A stretch of DNA of 42,255 bases from assembly GCF_900172365.1 (NCBI RefSeq), contig NZ_FWFJ01000032.1:1-42255 (forward strand). The letters run 5' to 3'. The notes beneath the pieces are model-generated. The model ran no database searches and was not told the origin of the DNA. It saw nothing but the letters and a program-made list of their open reading frames with translations. Source of the stretch: Roseovarius gaetbuli. GTDB taxonomy: Bacteria > Pseudomonadota > Alphaproteobacteria > Rhodobacterales > Rhodobacteraceae. The position numbers and the translations under genes are program-made. Shown here piece after piece: positions 28,001 to 30,289 of the stretch; within the stretch, counting starts at the first letter, position 1, and the number at the start of each line of letters is the position of its first letter.

Positions 28001-30048
28001 ACGACAACCGCGCCCGCAAAAGAAATGTTGTCGCCAGATGATTCGGCCTTGTCGGAATCGTTGCCGACCCCTTCCCCATCCTTGAGGGGATCCTTCAGCT
28101 GTTTCTCGGACTCGTTGTCGCCACCTGCACTGGCGTCGGCCCCGCCCGACGTCGAGGTGGCCGTCGTCACAAGCGTGCTGGTGGTGGTCGCCGCAAGCGC
28201 AATGGTGGTGGGGCTGGGGCTGGGGGTGGGGGTGGTCGTTCCGCCGATAGATGCGCTGTCGCCGACCGCAACCGAAGTTTCCACGTCGGCGACGGTCGCC
28301 GCGACGGAGGCACCCGCCGTGCCGCCCTCTCCGTCGGCAATGGTGATTGTATTCAAGGTTGTCGTCGCATGCAAATCAACACCGGCCGTGTCGTTGATGG
28401 TCGAGGTGCCGAACACACCGATAATCGAGTCGGTGAAGAGCGTCGTCAGAGCGATGGCCGCATCGGTCGCCGTATCGTCATCCGAACCGTCGGCGTCATC
28501 TTCGCCGGTTAGCGTGACGGTCACAGCCGTATCCAGATCGACCGCCCCGCCGGCCGCGGAAAGAACCGCAGCCGAGAGTAAGTCACCGGCAACACCGAGC
28601 ATGATCGATGCCTGTGGCAGGCCCACGACGATTGATCCGCCAATCGGCCCAAGCGAGAACGAGCTGGCCTTCACGTCGACGAGTGCACTCGCAGCCATCA
28701 CAATGTCGCCCGCAGTGGACGCCACAGATCCGAGAATGCTGATTTCGGCAATCGGCGATGCCAAAATGAAGCCGTCAACCGGACCAGTCGGAATCAGCCC
28801 GTTGCCTTCCGCTTCGGCGTTGAAGGTGACTGATCCACCCGAAACCAATCCACCCGCCGCGACTCTAATGTTCTCGGCATTAACAACAATGGCCCCGGTC
28901 GTGACCAGGCTTCCTTCGAAGACAACGGTATCCAGTCCGTCGTCACCGCCCGCACCATCATCGCCGTTTACGGTGAAGTCGGCGCCGCCCAGATCGACCG
29001 CCCCTTCGATCGTCAGAAGATCACCCGCCAGGAATTGATTGAGATCTATACCGGCAATCTCTGGCACATCCGGCAGAAGGTCGGCAAAGACAGTGCCCTG
29101 ATCATCTTTCAGGTTGATCGTCAAGCTGATGGCCGGGACATCGAACGTGACTTCTTCAAAAGTCGGAATCGGCGAAGGGGCGTTGTTCCCTACCGTGATC
29201 TGGTGGCCATCCTGTGTAAGCACCGCATCGTCAGATACTGCCGAAAGATCGACTACGATCTCGTCGCCGCCCGTGACCGTGACAGGTTCCAAACCTGTAA
29301 AGTTCAGCGATTTGCCATCCACAACCACCGCTCCCGAGGTCGGACCGGTGGCAATATATTCTACGGTGTTCGCACCAGACGCATCGACGACCAGCGTGTC
29401 GTAGCCGACGTCGCCGCCGTCAACCCCACCGTCCAGCCCGCCCTCAGCAGAGACGTAGAACGTATCGTCGGTGTCTGCCGCGCCTTCGAGTCTTTCCACG
29501 GCCTCAAAACGAAGACCCTTCACGGTACCAGTGTTCTGGCCATCCACATACCATGCGGTGTTTTCTGCCGGGCCGACGACCGAGTCGTCGCCCAGACCGC
29601 CGTCAAACAGGATTGACACGCCTGCCGGGAAATCACCCGAGATATCCAGTGTCAGCCGGTCATTTCCATCCGTCCCGAAGATCGTCATTTCGGTCGTATC
29701 TGCCAGCGCTTTCTCGTGGACCAGATCTCCGGTTTCGTCGTCGTAGATTTTGAACGCGAGCGCTGTCGCGTCGAACTCCAGTGTCCAGCTATCGCCACCG
29801 TCGCTGTTGAGGTCGGTCATCGGAATGAGATCAGCGGAGAGAAGGTAGCGCGGCTCAAGTGCCTCGAGCGTCACAGCCGACACTTTGACGGGGACACGTC
29901 CGTCCTGCGCAGCACGGAATGCCCGCAGGAGACGATGTCGAGATTCAGTTGAAAGCCAAGAGGATCGGGATCGGGCTCTACTCACATCGGCCTGATCGAC
30001 CTTTGTCGCACCCGCAGAAAATGCCTTAGTTCCGAATGGAAATGCCAT
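1003..30048 (-). CDS. Giant LEPR-XLL repeat protein with RTX repeats and metzincin-like C-terminal domain (9,681 aa)
   Basis: This is a single intact ORF of 29,046 bp. The ATG at 30046-30048 follows GGGGGGA at about 7 bases. Layout by approximate residue: 64-70 LEPRYLL (LEPR-XLL motif of very long repetitive surface proteins); 100-450 Asp/Gly-rich beta segments; 450-4850 about 40 or more beta-strand repeats rich in A/G/V/T/D, with motifs like GVGIAVAVN followed by TxAxIGxxA, separated in places by charged Ser/Lys/Glu linkers; 3990-4600 a block of HGLxxGQxVxY repeats inserted in that array; 6240-6320 two dockerin-like loops (DWNEDGTIDVADL and DRNADGGINYLD); 6470-7260 Calx-beta-like segments; 6850-7800 WxxxGFxxGxxIxIxG repeats; 7950-8950 RTX nonapeptides; 9050-9420 two jelly-roll (LamG-like) domains; 9430-9560 a metzincin-like domain with HEIGHLLGYEHD at 9540-9551 and a nearby Met (LAIM). 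The tail (last 40 residues) is basic. Only two cysteines were noticed. There is no classical signal peptide. The probable role is a calcium-binding cell-surface or released adhesin/matrix protein; function is inferred. Confidence 0.93.
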   Translation of the reverse strand: MAFPFGTKAFSAGATKVDQADVSRARSRSSWLSTESRHRLLRAFRAAQDGRVPVKVSAVTLEALEPRYLLSADLIPMTDLNSDGGDSWTLEFDATALAFKIYDDETGDLVHEKALADTTEMTIFGTDGNDRLTLDISGDFPAGVSILFDGGLGDDSVVGPAENTAWYVDGQNTGTVKGLRFEAVERLEGAADTDDTFYVSAEGGLDGGVDGGDVGYDTLVVDASGANTVEYIATGPTSGAVVVDGKSLNFTGLEPVTVTGGDEIVVDLSAVSDDAVLTQDGHQITVGNNAPSPIPTFEEVTFDVPAISLTINLKDDQGTVFADLLPDVPEIAGIDLNQFLAGDLLTIEGAVDLGGADFTVNGDDGAGGDDGLDTVVFEGSLVTTGAIVVNAENIRVAAGGLVSGGSVTFNAEAEGNGLIPTGPVDGFILASPIAEISILGSVASTAGDIVMAASALVDVKASSFSLGPIGGSIVVGLPQASIMLGVAGDLLSAAVLSAAGGAVDLDTAVTVTLTGEDDADGSDDDTATDAAIALTTLFTDSIIGVFGTSTINDTAGVDLHATTTLNTITIADGEGGTAGASVAATVADVETSVAVGDSASIGGTTTPTPSPSPTTIALAATTTSTLVTTATSTSGGADASAGGDNESEKQLKDPLKDGEGVGNDSDKAESSGDNISFAGAVVVSVYLSETSVLVDTGGSISTVGGGSVSLTALQTDTITSSASGINTGETATGVGIAVGIGVVDADVTTHLGGTTSYNTGSVLATATLDGSGGYSLTTVSGAGNPTKTSVAGALILHFVTTDVESLVLDGALIGFNGADLSLIASSTTNVTSSATPNEDTGGGASLGVGAAFVLYKGVNTTRAEIVGDALDDAAYAGEDVSGLDVLSLMATGNHTDATTARAGTSGSGSGNGTTIGGAIAVAIVDNVTTADLGTSGKLVTTGDVSATADNTGASMTLAGGDVSGGATAIGAGIVLAFVDNRASSKARRDIDSGGTVALVAKNASKSVAQSVATAEGEEADKDGKNANSQASDQENFAAGKTGSDLASKKKSKDTTATGEGGGNVSVAAALSLNVTNAEAITEVEDVTIDADGLTLASTNNMEADAVADGSASASSGTGVGIAVAINVGAMTNTATVANGADLNLGSDGITLSAKMRNVGGDTTHGSGASALSGVSGTADTGVAGSFALSITDLDTRAALEAGSDTNITGGGDVTLDAESKSEAPERDGAADTADAVTDAVAAGAESAGANTTGVGVSIAIGVEDTHTEAEVADGAILVGANDLTLDALGDHETQTIANSGATGGGTTGAGSLAIAVVNRETLARVGTGGTLVLGGTLDASADHSGKSVAKADSRVKGSGTAVGFTIGVAYVDDIGSVSLERDVTADGSVKLKADADGSSTMEVFASAEGADKNKTSKTSADEQKNSATTVGQSKSSTSTGGKTLTGSKSANKNGNSVSVAAAIGVNVAFLTASASVADGLTIIADDDDNDAGTGVVSVETSANQTATTEADGSAKGEAGGTAVGIAVSVNVGIMSNRAIIGDGTNITADGLSLAATMRSLSGDVKHSYGAVSMSGASSGSTGVAGSFALSVADTTTEAIFGADQDGMDDGAADLTLSGGAVVLNAVNTTENTTDAEGTSQAKKKAGTSGGFSAGISIALGITLNETVARFEDGASVTGTTNGFTIEAKSDDTVKTDAKAGSQGSAATNIGGAVAVSYVENDTKASTGTQAIGDGAIGLGGGDFRVKAEHDGEVTTTSDGEVSGGKTGIGISLALNIVQVDTDALAGRDASGGGTVMILADSDVDVTSEAKAGAEGQSSSKGTSDQETTENSNFAKDQSGGSATPTANGDSNVTDGSLDQADSNSTAQSGKATGGKAGTKVAAAVVVNYLDLDNTATIKSGTSLTGTGAVTVAADMAVDTRAIANSKAVATNNSNAVSAAIGVNIADLKNEVIIEDTGVVLTGSSVEVRAVTPDVNDPNAFQVQALAGAATGNNSIAGGIAVNYVDIQTDVDVGNNAALTANAGDVVVKALSYNEVQNLAGGAALSSKSGTGVGLAIAVNIFNNFDTKVDVGSNATLTANGGGSVSVTSDAKLLPKTDTLQLLDDGADPDSDLDDILTEVELPFTSFASGIAAGNSGTAVGGSVNVNVVLMETKATIGFNATLDADDAVTVSATDIVEIFTGAGGLGISLGNSGVGIGLDVNVITRDTLAQIGSRADLIAGTGDILVKADSNDTVTSIAATFGASGGATAVAASIGVVVFFTDTQAIVKNGGAADANNTVLDAGGNVSVLAEGDADVFMLAGGVAFSLGGAGAGVSSATLVHEDTVRAVVEGNAQLITGGDVGLKVDAKSTDNLIMISAAAGVSTSSAAVGGSVVVSVQTETTEASIGRGTTITAQDGDEDPDVAVKASDTTDMLAIAGSVAASAGSAGVGAGVNVHTLTKTTTAFIDNDVEADVDGNVTVDAFSAEDISTVSASASASTSAAVNLTADVFVLTLTTRAYIGDEPRLYDDPADYNAALTKADIDANGSVRIEAVDETELDLIVGGVSIGGSAGVGVAAGVAVVNKVTEAFIGAGADVTGQGNKSLAARTGSYDTSYVTEDAAMDSTAYEASAASAPSKSALRANAPTKNDLEIGAGQSSEVTGQISSDYDGDGSDDAGSDSAQGLTKKRLASAAKNMGFSGVAVTASAKDDIESFAISGAGSGTVGVAVGAAVNVINSDTSAFIGTDADINQHIGTPAGAQSVIVGAASDFNHVGVGVGAAFAGTAAFSPGVDVSVVDLNTKAWVGAGSTIDASNDVYVDANAQADFVIVAFGVAISGTAAGGGGVSVVKLTDVTSAHIYSASDNITDVQAGGDVVVRAQDDSSMLMVSGAVAVGLGGGGVGAGVGVMLFDKDTTAEIGDSAKIDAGGNGLIGVDDVLLDGLKESDGSFNRGTAHGLVVQADSTESLFNIGVAAAGGLYAGIAGAVTVSLIDSDATARIGQNAMINTRNALTADSIDQGVYVGASNDASMIDAAGSVAGGIAGLAGAVSFGTMKNNVNASVGTGTVLNTKTDLSVNALAKRTLEGFTISGAGGVVGLAASINVWSIGEDFGAVYDDSESENTDGAAASESQNALNNEDDSKNASTETQGNVDDTSDDINDGLSSMDDSTTSGDIEENSADDRAGKMLKSTALKLGEDENSFTGSDMNLALTAASAGPQRGVNAIVESGVIVNAGDDVNVDASEEITVKVVDGAVAVGFVGAGGAVAVFNVTSKVQAKLGGTITAQGDITVDGYGMRDIDYTAFVGTGGIAALGAAVTVINDNSTLLAEVSNNSIIRDANSLSVVAETDQDFKSNTVGVAVGGAAVGAAFSKIRADDGNASTIETHARIGNNVDIGLSTEEPGAPGEDPVTVDHEVGDITVKAISTIDFNVDLTAGSAGVVAGSFNFVYVDNASKVRAEIGNNVEIDSNGQIEVLARASHKADVDIIGVTGGLAAAGVTLGRAKFDSDVRAKVGNNLKSDSEGLDVIALYNHNRLMDGTIVKDAGRGVFVDTGAGGGGLFSGQGSVPTAEDTTDVIAEVTADANPATSGAINTGAGDVLVDAHGAFYTEANAFAFSIGVVAAGASIATAKSRGSVKARMNGDITGGQNVTIQAVAISDAIASAEAAGGGLIEVTIPISYAEAKPVIEASIGADATTTVGGDIKVNAVSDGNADASGSAKAGSLAGVGSMEVTSVVSPTLSAFVGSGATIGGATLDINAQHNFEVAAGRKSKAYSEAGKVSALGFQFTEARAIASATLDSYLDGDANVTLDGALTISAKGVNDADADVESLNVGIIVSVGETDTYAEANGSAMAGIKSSASASATPKIQVGGIGIVATTSDTANAKTVAAAGGLVSSSANSAVAYANSKEDSSNWDPLSNDDSNFTRDSNYVAAKAYIGSNSAILVTDDNGGTGDVSLTAGAKPQADAYSKGTSGGAVDVGGSFAVARLEAVVSATIDSGAVIDAKGTVSLDATATPGTGVVPTFEIDGISVDDDTLTVAAHGLETGQIVEYVDDGGVIGGLNGFVTEIVLDSNGVETTENFNREYAVIVVDANTIAFGAEFDGATINPLTEEITFESEHGLRVGDKVIYRDGGTELPGLTDGDPYYVIVVDALTIKLTTNQAIALDPESAYKSFLPSSVDDIGDASATEDNTIFGFTHGFSDDQAVTYEAPEALIFTDRQVDVHESNTISGGYLNLSTVDNDYIRFSINDGSSNEGKPFSHGLEDNDLVLYRVEFVDDSTNPVDEDGNDLPGFADPGATPIGGLTEDTLYRVVKINDSTIALKRAFAENVSVYYDNNGSSDRIIRDDGGSWIDDGFKAGEDIIITGSNGNNNTYTISTISDSEIVLAGNLSYFNRVEQSMTLGYEEVSSTDYVTLTLGGGTQWSDVSSFTVGQTIELAGLPLGGTATINAINGDTIRLSRTDAGLAVGPHAGAIVQATTADSDTFDTEIISLTPDKGFPFDDLSTANDTSPGNATDPGNSDIHSLIRLADLPLQYNDGGLVDLVDGQTYYVDLVSATEFGLSLTPGGARLDLDANADGVTSHRLGAIAEDISVGTGNHSLTIDLTSFASGGTLLGPGGVPLSLFAPQSGDGISSATAKGSSGAIIGVKQNRADLTSTSSATAAINADLVRAGHDVTLNSLADVHQTVSTTNGSGGLVAVGNVDSRTTTLLTSLSVIGANTQVVAGNDLRITAGADANSDSAATSKTGGFVGVANADSRINLDYNVDATIGDDAVILVGNLAKLAASGAVRGKSTSTARGNGFGGDGEGRSDFITDSARADVSIGDSAKLEAQEVILQSTVGDASDNNSSWATNIRADSDARGGGFYSEGTANATAKYQANNVITVSANAEVTGYRGVDFITSFDDVRTKASAYTRSSGLFGYVSSDTTVQQDLTGLVTGVDNAEIIAGPRIELVTPGVANPDGEFTELAQFNNAKFRLAFYVSTVNGGHTTVDNNARHSKRSLATGGSDESGDQSTDFSENIAFDSDVTILSGRSPELDVIRDLVIDDRGFIQKAINVTIDDSAEGTDSTLDSGQIQSNLIVVNDIGNPGPGDVAFDSTTMAGANGVWTFRETLERVRITNASDRDIEINNIDVQSSDRPLVWLNPSKTAPLTFTIKAEVAPTLIEIINTGDSNVIIDGTINNPIGTTSIINTGGGGFGSILSGKDRGVTSPDGRAALIITNILNVDAANDVGSNTERLNVDLVSVAGLPASLGFASSQVSALSNSIFVGQSSKFVDGQLVRYNSSSPDIGLTNGAYYYVKVSDDGLSVQLSLTPDGAAEDLLAGADFSDTHSLTTVEAITVDAVDNIDLDLRALKREGVAAGEYIVNVDRIAAGNTVDVLLRNGLHQTSTAGRVGIAVEWDDDAVVGDNSTSVGSNYFEFFFEPDSGSNSYVGPIEGFIGTELVQTTILQTTYDFRGLDRVTKDRIIAGLEAGAGTYATSNENGDIIVKAASTTPGEPQINVLALTEIDNHGVNYNDGDITVVTDGYIALTEISDHMRVEEIRSTGSDVLLYSPQSIIDANNDDNTNPADVSGRNITMVSASASLLNAAPGFVNPDSADVFTQVSAPIVYDSGLGGGIGETGNYLEINVANADNATGALRAYDAAAVALTDGIFIDEIDGDLRTYIVSTSDAVSLRTKMGSILDANGDDEWAANVIARTIDLDANGGSIGTTTNAFEIDSRFDLPTNSSLTLELDDVALEADGDIVVIETEDELRLVLAHSYLGDVILTVREADDTTQNQDLLLIKNGSARFAETNGVQPGTHDDALRPVPHGLILAEQGYVELRVGDDIATHENSAIVAAEAIDIFGDDNGDLGFADDDYGADIILRGQIIAGAVMVALGNRVPGSPSTPTGTTRSAPIGTWRPWGTQDDILQDGTADGITRVFGNTDVDLIQFGDTGGSTGMTGWGDDGYIYLGSETRAYGSADAVTGDYATPDARDDGQDSFVVYYLQDAATQTSPAIETITYATVPYDTETAVVGELFDLSVLAMHTLTLDGQSDTDTYEVFTLGSQGDERNYIINILDTGEEDDGVDEAFIYGFDSDLNGVDDPNDDIFLLRAASSLPGETADRPGYVALLHGTLDGYQDVLPDTFDSGEVQRISYDAGLNGRLTIEGQGGNDHFYSDDTTVITTMDGGEGNDVFQIGQIFGENRNEADGNLLAQDVFPDLRPTTRGWLSRGSSAPMLAQGGSGNDEFRVYSNQSELRLEGDDNNDLFIVRAFAIAATTDYDWNEDGTIDVADLDAGVALLEDVAANGDAAFAGRADEVTLMALLSDGGGGYITDRNADGGINYLDVFITVGNTQDDVIVLDEDGVASPQIGLGFSVAQAPDIRAGGGQDEVRYNINAPVSVEGGTGFDKLVVLGTEFADDIAITDKGVFGAGLNVRYSTVEVVEVDGLEGDDKFFIRSTAFGVAYRVIGGLGSDIINVAGDVQEDIVTRELEGVSGAADHIVVSDDFLYDGSVIDGLDYNVTTDGEGLVVIDEGTDGLTAVREGDTFRETDSYTVRLARQLIGDEVVYVTVSAARSPQEEQDGTLPNDGLPGGNGDSMWVSSTGSAGTSISQAEILGVDYLDPTNSQVGDDFLREIVLDGTTYYVPNRAVVLKFTKDNWDTAQTVNLLAVDDLRAEGDRVTVVQHSVISNADDYDAIDVRNVEVDVRDNDTPGVLVTEIENGSATIVAGVVTAFTEDGRTLVVEGTSDLDGTELTDQILVRLQKAPEAGDTIVVKVNLGGLYGDSALTVLTDQAIEMSDGGTGRFDALSGTISFDSTNWDQGVLVTIHAENDDAREDPETAVLGFGQNLADITADMELSAWSDEDGGPEFAALSLRSGGWIASGFEIGEMVTISGVVGITNAEIIGFDKAGLTLILNVDGTGIVETDLVGVTVTRDAPSGATTLDANGDYVFPNLRSGTGLLDIEVIDNDTAGSVVLESGRDTVLIPDDLSTNPDDESISDTYSLRLTKAPTADVNIAVVTDGLANVTSIDGVAVTLDDYVEVGGLRAAQVFVGSIIFDDTGANATLTRGTGEDFGSFVSEGWEAGDLIRISGSGIADSDFEVLSVTELVLTLVQSDLDPVGPAIAMVEVEDDVVLSRLAERDVWSGTVAYTTVDGAPALIRTEAFGATNEDVQGWLKEGFLEGQWVRITDGTNEIEAKIAIIRGFNATQDHTIQFTLDPNADVSAAAWLTDAADDEVKVTRIAANAVFTPTDYYQLQEVELTADPYYEVPTTREGVKIFPVKAHRLSDLRGPLAVEGGPSGADRSLTNGVKLPGEEDSFLIAIGTQPPESQQIDVLNIFNDGSKADASGVLTETTLSGFGMGSDLVFPNVTGPLFGEGAESETGTTLVFPGGISFGKVNFGAAAVTNDTQFSTVEVVNVLLGEGNDLLEVEGTLNPAPAVSAENEFTAIEDWSDSDYQFLYDRTDFEGHLVITRDGFNWKAEGFLVGQTVFAEGTDGSLVELGRVIGIEDALTYTVDDIDPKTTEPYRDPSDNSLLILSATGLEPGVDFGGSTKLIAEDDDVIELLTVDVLAATAAGATLRWNANDGTTGATGWADAGFLEGHLLNIGIGNHAREYRIVEFSDDGMDIVVEGAGLDGLSTLSDTFWVQGSHGGLTVLHGGGNLYVDVLGKFNLNTEAGQTEAARLDGRSFVEAGFAVGDLIQLEGETFTRTIVTLEDAVAGDYGVTPTFDNWGTDSVMVLSAPNDGSTSNYTDVDTVTLSAHPENLFLISKVEAKEVTVTIDVTVEISVVPGSTSTEGLETVVVLNDPAQTWSDLGFVAGGVIFIEGYAGAFTIADILADDRTLVLLDAALGNCGDDHGRATLTITTYDRTTAGEQRKGGDHFIVTGGAGPDSPLVIYGDTSQDGIWYSGNPNDPYGLEFGEKPFDPFPKLPDGQNEDDEFIFAVANPFDLHGHDIIDASALFADDAAAGIYKSVGITAYGGMGDDLIIGSQTGDHLAGGSGNDTIIGQAGTDHIYGDSGFNVNILTRALTVATIDASPEPTLIEGQPHAEGTFAPYESPVRDPLGDRVGDTTGLDNIAGAGDDMIIGNGSAYTDNTPDIIFGDHGQVEQLVVDPNQPFALPQKIQTTELSTVIAIVTTEFATGGDDVILGSELDDILIGGAGNDALDGLDGDDLIFGDNVTLSRMGEIDGNLYDDIASLRFQTLAGTLMYGRTDRAPSDGYGTEVSPGVFEITEDGSGVLMVTLEDGERVARDYRDPNGPGWWNEYSIDYAKFHTFEINDGIAGAGTFGNDLIAGGGGNDQLFGQLGNDIIQGDGTIQGAVAGRGDGTFDGIELPTGYVSAGRAPQGPEDPVGPLKVVAAGADINGVDGNDYIEGGGGCDTVFGGLGQDDIVGGSSSFFSLTNPDLRPDHDDMLFGGTGAADEIARNSAENTDGSTVTLSRHASDADVIAGDNADIVRIVGINDTDVLDGTIDLSDPAAFASVYRELYETRDGLYLAFDYDTYNAEDGERIIVRGVSQLDYSPGGPDFLRDDPAGIDGDFITDPTYAGNPNTDLAYKVEGDTWREMFGFWALRDIGGNDEVHGGIGDDVVYLGGGNDIAFGDAENDDIIGGWGNDWISGGTGIDGVLGDDGRIFTQRNEGLAGGETFGEAFSEDLYGTLKLLTNDPDRRTSQGNVLNEEIYTPGRVQQETINIEFELVKAVDLTPFDVIDSAINPVSSANPTSHNPYFADDVIFGGLGTDYLHGGSGDDAVGGHEAIAEGYILLFGDGETPGIDDVSGDNPDAVAPIGLTRTDFTRPWNPGNILLFGDGDEHWNEPTPTRERTGEFYLYDEYDPRRVILFHDDGTVWKDGSPDGLKQYFLNAPDNEGEAVLSYVEFAPNGTPIGDQVAVESDGNDRIFGDMGNDWIVGGTGQDRIYGGFGNDLMNADDVIGTDISVWDTGAFGSADEADGGLNLTPESHLSWEDRVFGGAGLDILIGNTGGDRLIDHLGEFNSYLVPFAPFGIATVSRQVPPQLWDFLAAQAYSDGVDITRTSDLGAIEQDSRYSNVIQLQGNPHGEIGLVTQRDRGFWQDQSGPPTDPQAGNIPGGRRDILRSADFNDRTMGGFAADQGQFTATGGVLEISADINSGKASSVFLLDDYLPSYYEVEATFNLDKPTGGWKANGYVIFDYYSDVDFKFAGLNVSTNKIEMGYVDDSGWHYVVQSNKPVQIKPGKNYSVTVAVNGNNVTLAVAGVNWFTYDYTPKLDVYGDPIPLNRGMVGVGMDGSRGRIDNFKVQVLPPDWTLDETDDFSPPVAELPRVSQSSGWNEGSGVLTGVAAGLAPAVQTVDLGVSLGSNSILEMEVDVKGDGTAGFVFDRYDALNYKFIVLDTANDRVLVGHATDEDGQVIDGVFAFDLNANVNDRLKVTIQGAGLGITVNGASVGQFGFNAALVDGAFGLIVLDGEAIFDDFRLATNDEAFNTALQLAQESYEALSSETYIEGTLSQAEVESVFAIALEDWAASGLISEEELAFLGNVTLSITDLEGSTLARTVGDDTILIDATAAGAGWYIESDEEPSAGAIVTSGVDLLTVLRHEIGHLLGYEHDQLAIMAEELETSTRIEVGTEPTAEPTTVALTPDDDPVPVDKIKGKGNDKQGALIFDPVTGSLVEWEDAQQIGAMRTAGEAGVVVLAAATAFARKPLAHKAAPASTVVASDKKIQKRGFLSRLGAALRRSA
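3190..6230 (-). repeat. RTX calcium-binding nonapeptide clusters in the giant protein
   Basis: The encoded protein contains repeated GGxGxDxUx nonapeptides in about eight clusters, for example GGAGNDALDGLDGDDLIFGD near 5650, GGGGNDQLFGQLGNDIIQGD near 5230, GGWGNDWISGGTGIDGVLGD near 4300 and GGTGQDRIYGGFGNDL near 3400. In RTX proteins these form calcium-binding parallel beta-rolls that fold only outside the cell. The clusters are interrupted by 60-150 residue non-repeat segments and end about 730 residues before the C-terminus, unlike ordinary RTX toxins where the repeats are followed closely by the secretion signal. Confidence 0.9.
11100..11320 (-). other. Dockerin-like pair of calcium loops within the giant protein
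   Basis: Two DxNxDG-type loops occur about 60 residues apart: DWNEDGTIDVADLDAG (around 11260-11312) and DRNADGGINYLDVFITV (11103-11158). Both have the Asp/Asn/Asp/Gly/hydrophobic/Asp spacing of dockerin or EF-hand loops. They could bind calcium or dock to a partner. No cohesin domain is visible in the window. Confidence 0.6.
16200..18070 (-). repeat. HGLxxGQxVxY module inserted in the beta-repeat array
   Basis: This stretch encodes about seven imperfect copies of a different unit. The consensus is HGLxxGQxVxY, then IGGLxxGxxYxV, then xVDxxTIxL. Examples are AAHGLETGQIVEY, SEHGLRVGDKVIYRDGG and FSHGLEDNDLVLYRV, with partners such as LPGLTDGDPYYVIVVDALTI. Composition is less Ala-rich and more Tyr/Asp-rich than the flanking repeats. 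Flanking units on both sides resume the VxAxIG type, so this reads as an insertion of a separate domain family into the array. Confidence 0.65.
28210..28232 (+). other. G-quadruplex-forming motif inside the giant gene
   Basis: Four G runs (28210-28213, 28216-28219, 28222-28226, 28228-28232) are separated by loops of 2, 2 and 1 bases on the plus strand, which is the template strand of the giant gene. On the protein side it encodes a short Thr/Pro/Ser linker (TTPTPSPSPTT). The motif satisfies the classical four-run G4 pattern with G tracts of 4-5. Any effect on transcription or replication is speculation. Confidence 0.6.
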
Positions 30049-30289
30049 GGACTGTCCCCCCGAATTTCATCTCTTTTTCAAAGCATTACAAAAAAACCCG
30101 GCTTCGAAAATGAGCAGCAAAAAATGTGCCCTAACAATATTTCACGCTCGGACTCATGTTGCAACTATACACAATTTTAAGAAAAATTGGAGCGATTTAT
30201 GGATTTCCCCAAGATAACTCTTGCTTTCCCCAGCGATCCAAAACTCGAAAAAGATGAGTCAAATTCGGATCAAACGAGTTCTAAAGGCA
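30049..30289. promoter_or_regulatory. 241 bp AT-rich leader ahead of the giant gene
   Basis: This is the only sizeable gap in the minus-strand cluster and is AT-richer than the genes around it. On the minus strand a TATAGT hexamer (complement of 30164-30169) lies about 115 bases upstream of the giant start and could be a -10 element, but no convincing -35 hexamer sits 16-18 bases upstream of it. The giant gene may therefore have its own promoter or a long 5' leader. No small ORF with a good ribosome-binding site was found here. Confidence 0.35.

Larger units (their letters stand above)
15460..28740 (-). repeat. Long beta-strand repeat array of the giant protein
   Basis: About 13 kb encodes imperfect repeats of roughly 60-110 residues. 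A typical unit has a Gly/Ala-rich strand (VGAGIAVAxVxN), a TxAxIGxxAxL turn, then a GDVxVxA strand. Copies are diverged at protein and DNA level, so the array is not a recent tandem expansion. Between about 24400 and 28150 four charged Ser/Thr/Lys/Glu/Asp-rich linkers recur every 1.15-1.24 kb, defining a higher-order repeat of about 400 residues. The array is interrupted at about 16200-18070 by a different module (HGLxxGQxVxY repeats). Confidence 0.8.

Noticed and set aside
15460..28740. Repeat array considered as CRISPR or DNA tandem repeat
   Set aside because: Units are diverged coding repeats of 180-330 bp in one open frame, without short identical repeats or unique spacers.
22988..29038. 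Several Ala/Pro/Ser/Thr-rich plus-strand frames of 200-340 residues
   Set aside because: They mirror the Gly/Ala/Thr-rich repeats of the giant gene in antisense and are low-complexity artefacts.
1003..30048. Two-partner secretion (FhaB-like) substrate
   Set aside because: The long beta-repeat region suggested it, but there is no TPS domain at the N-terminus and no TpsB/POTRA partner in the window.
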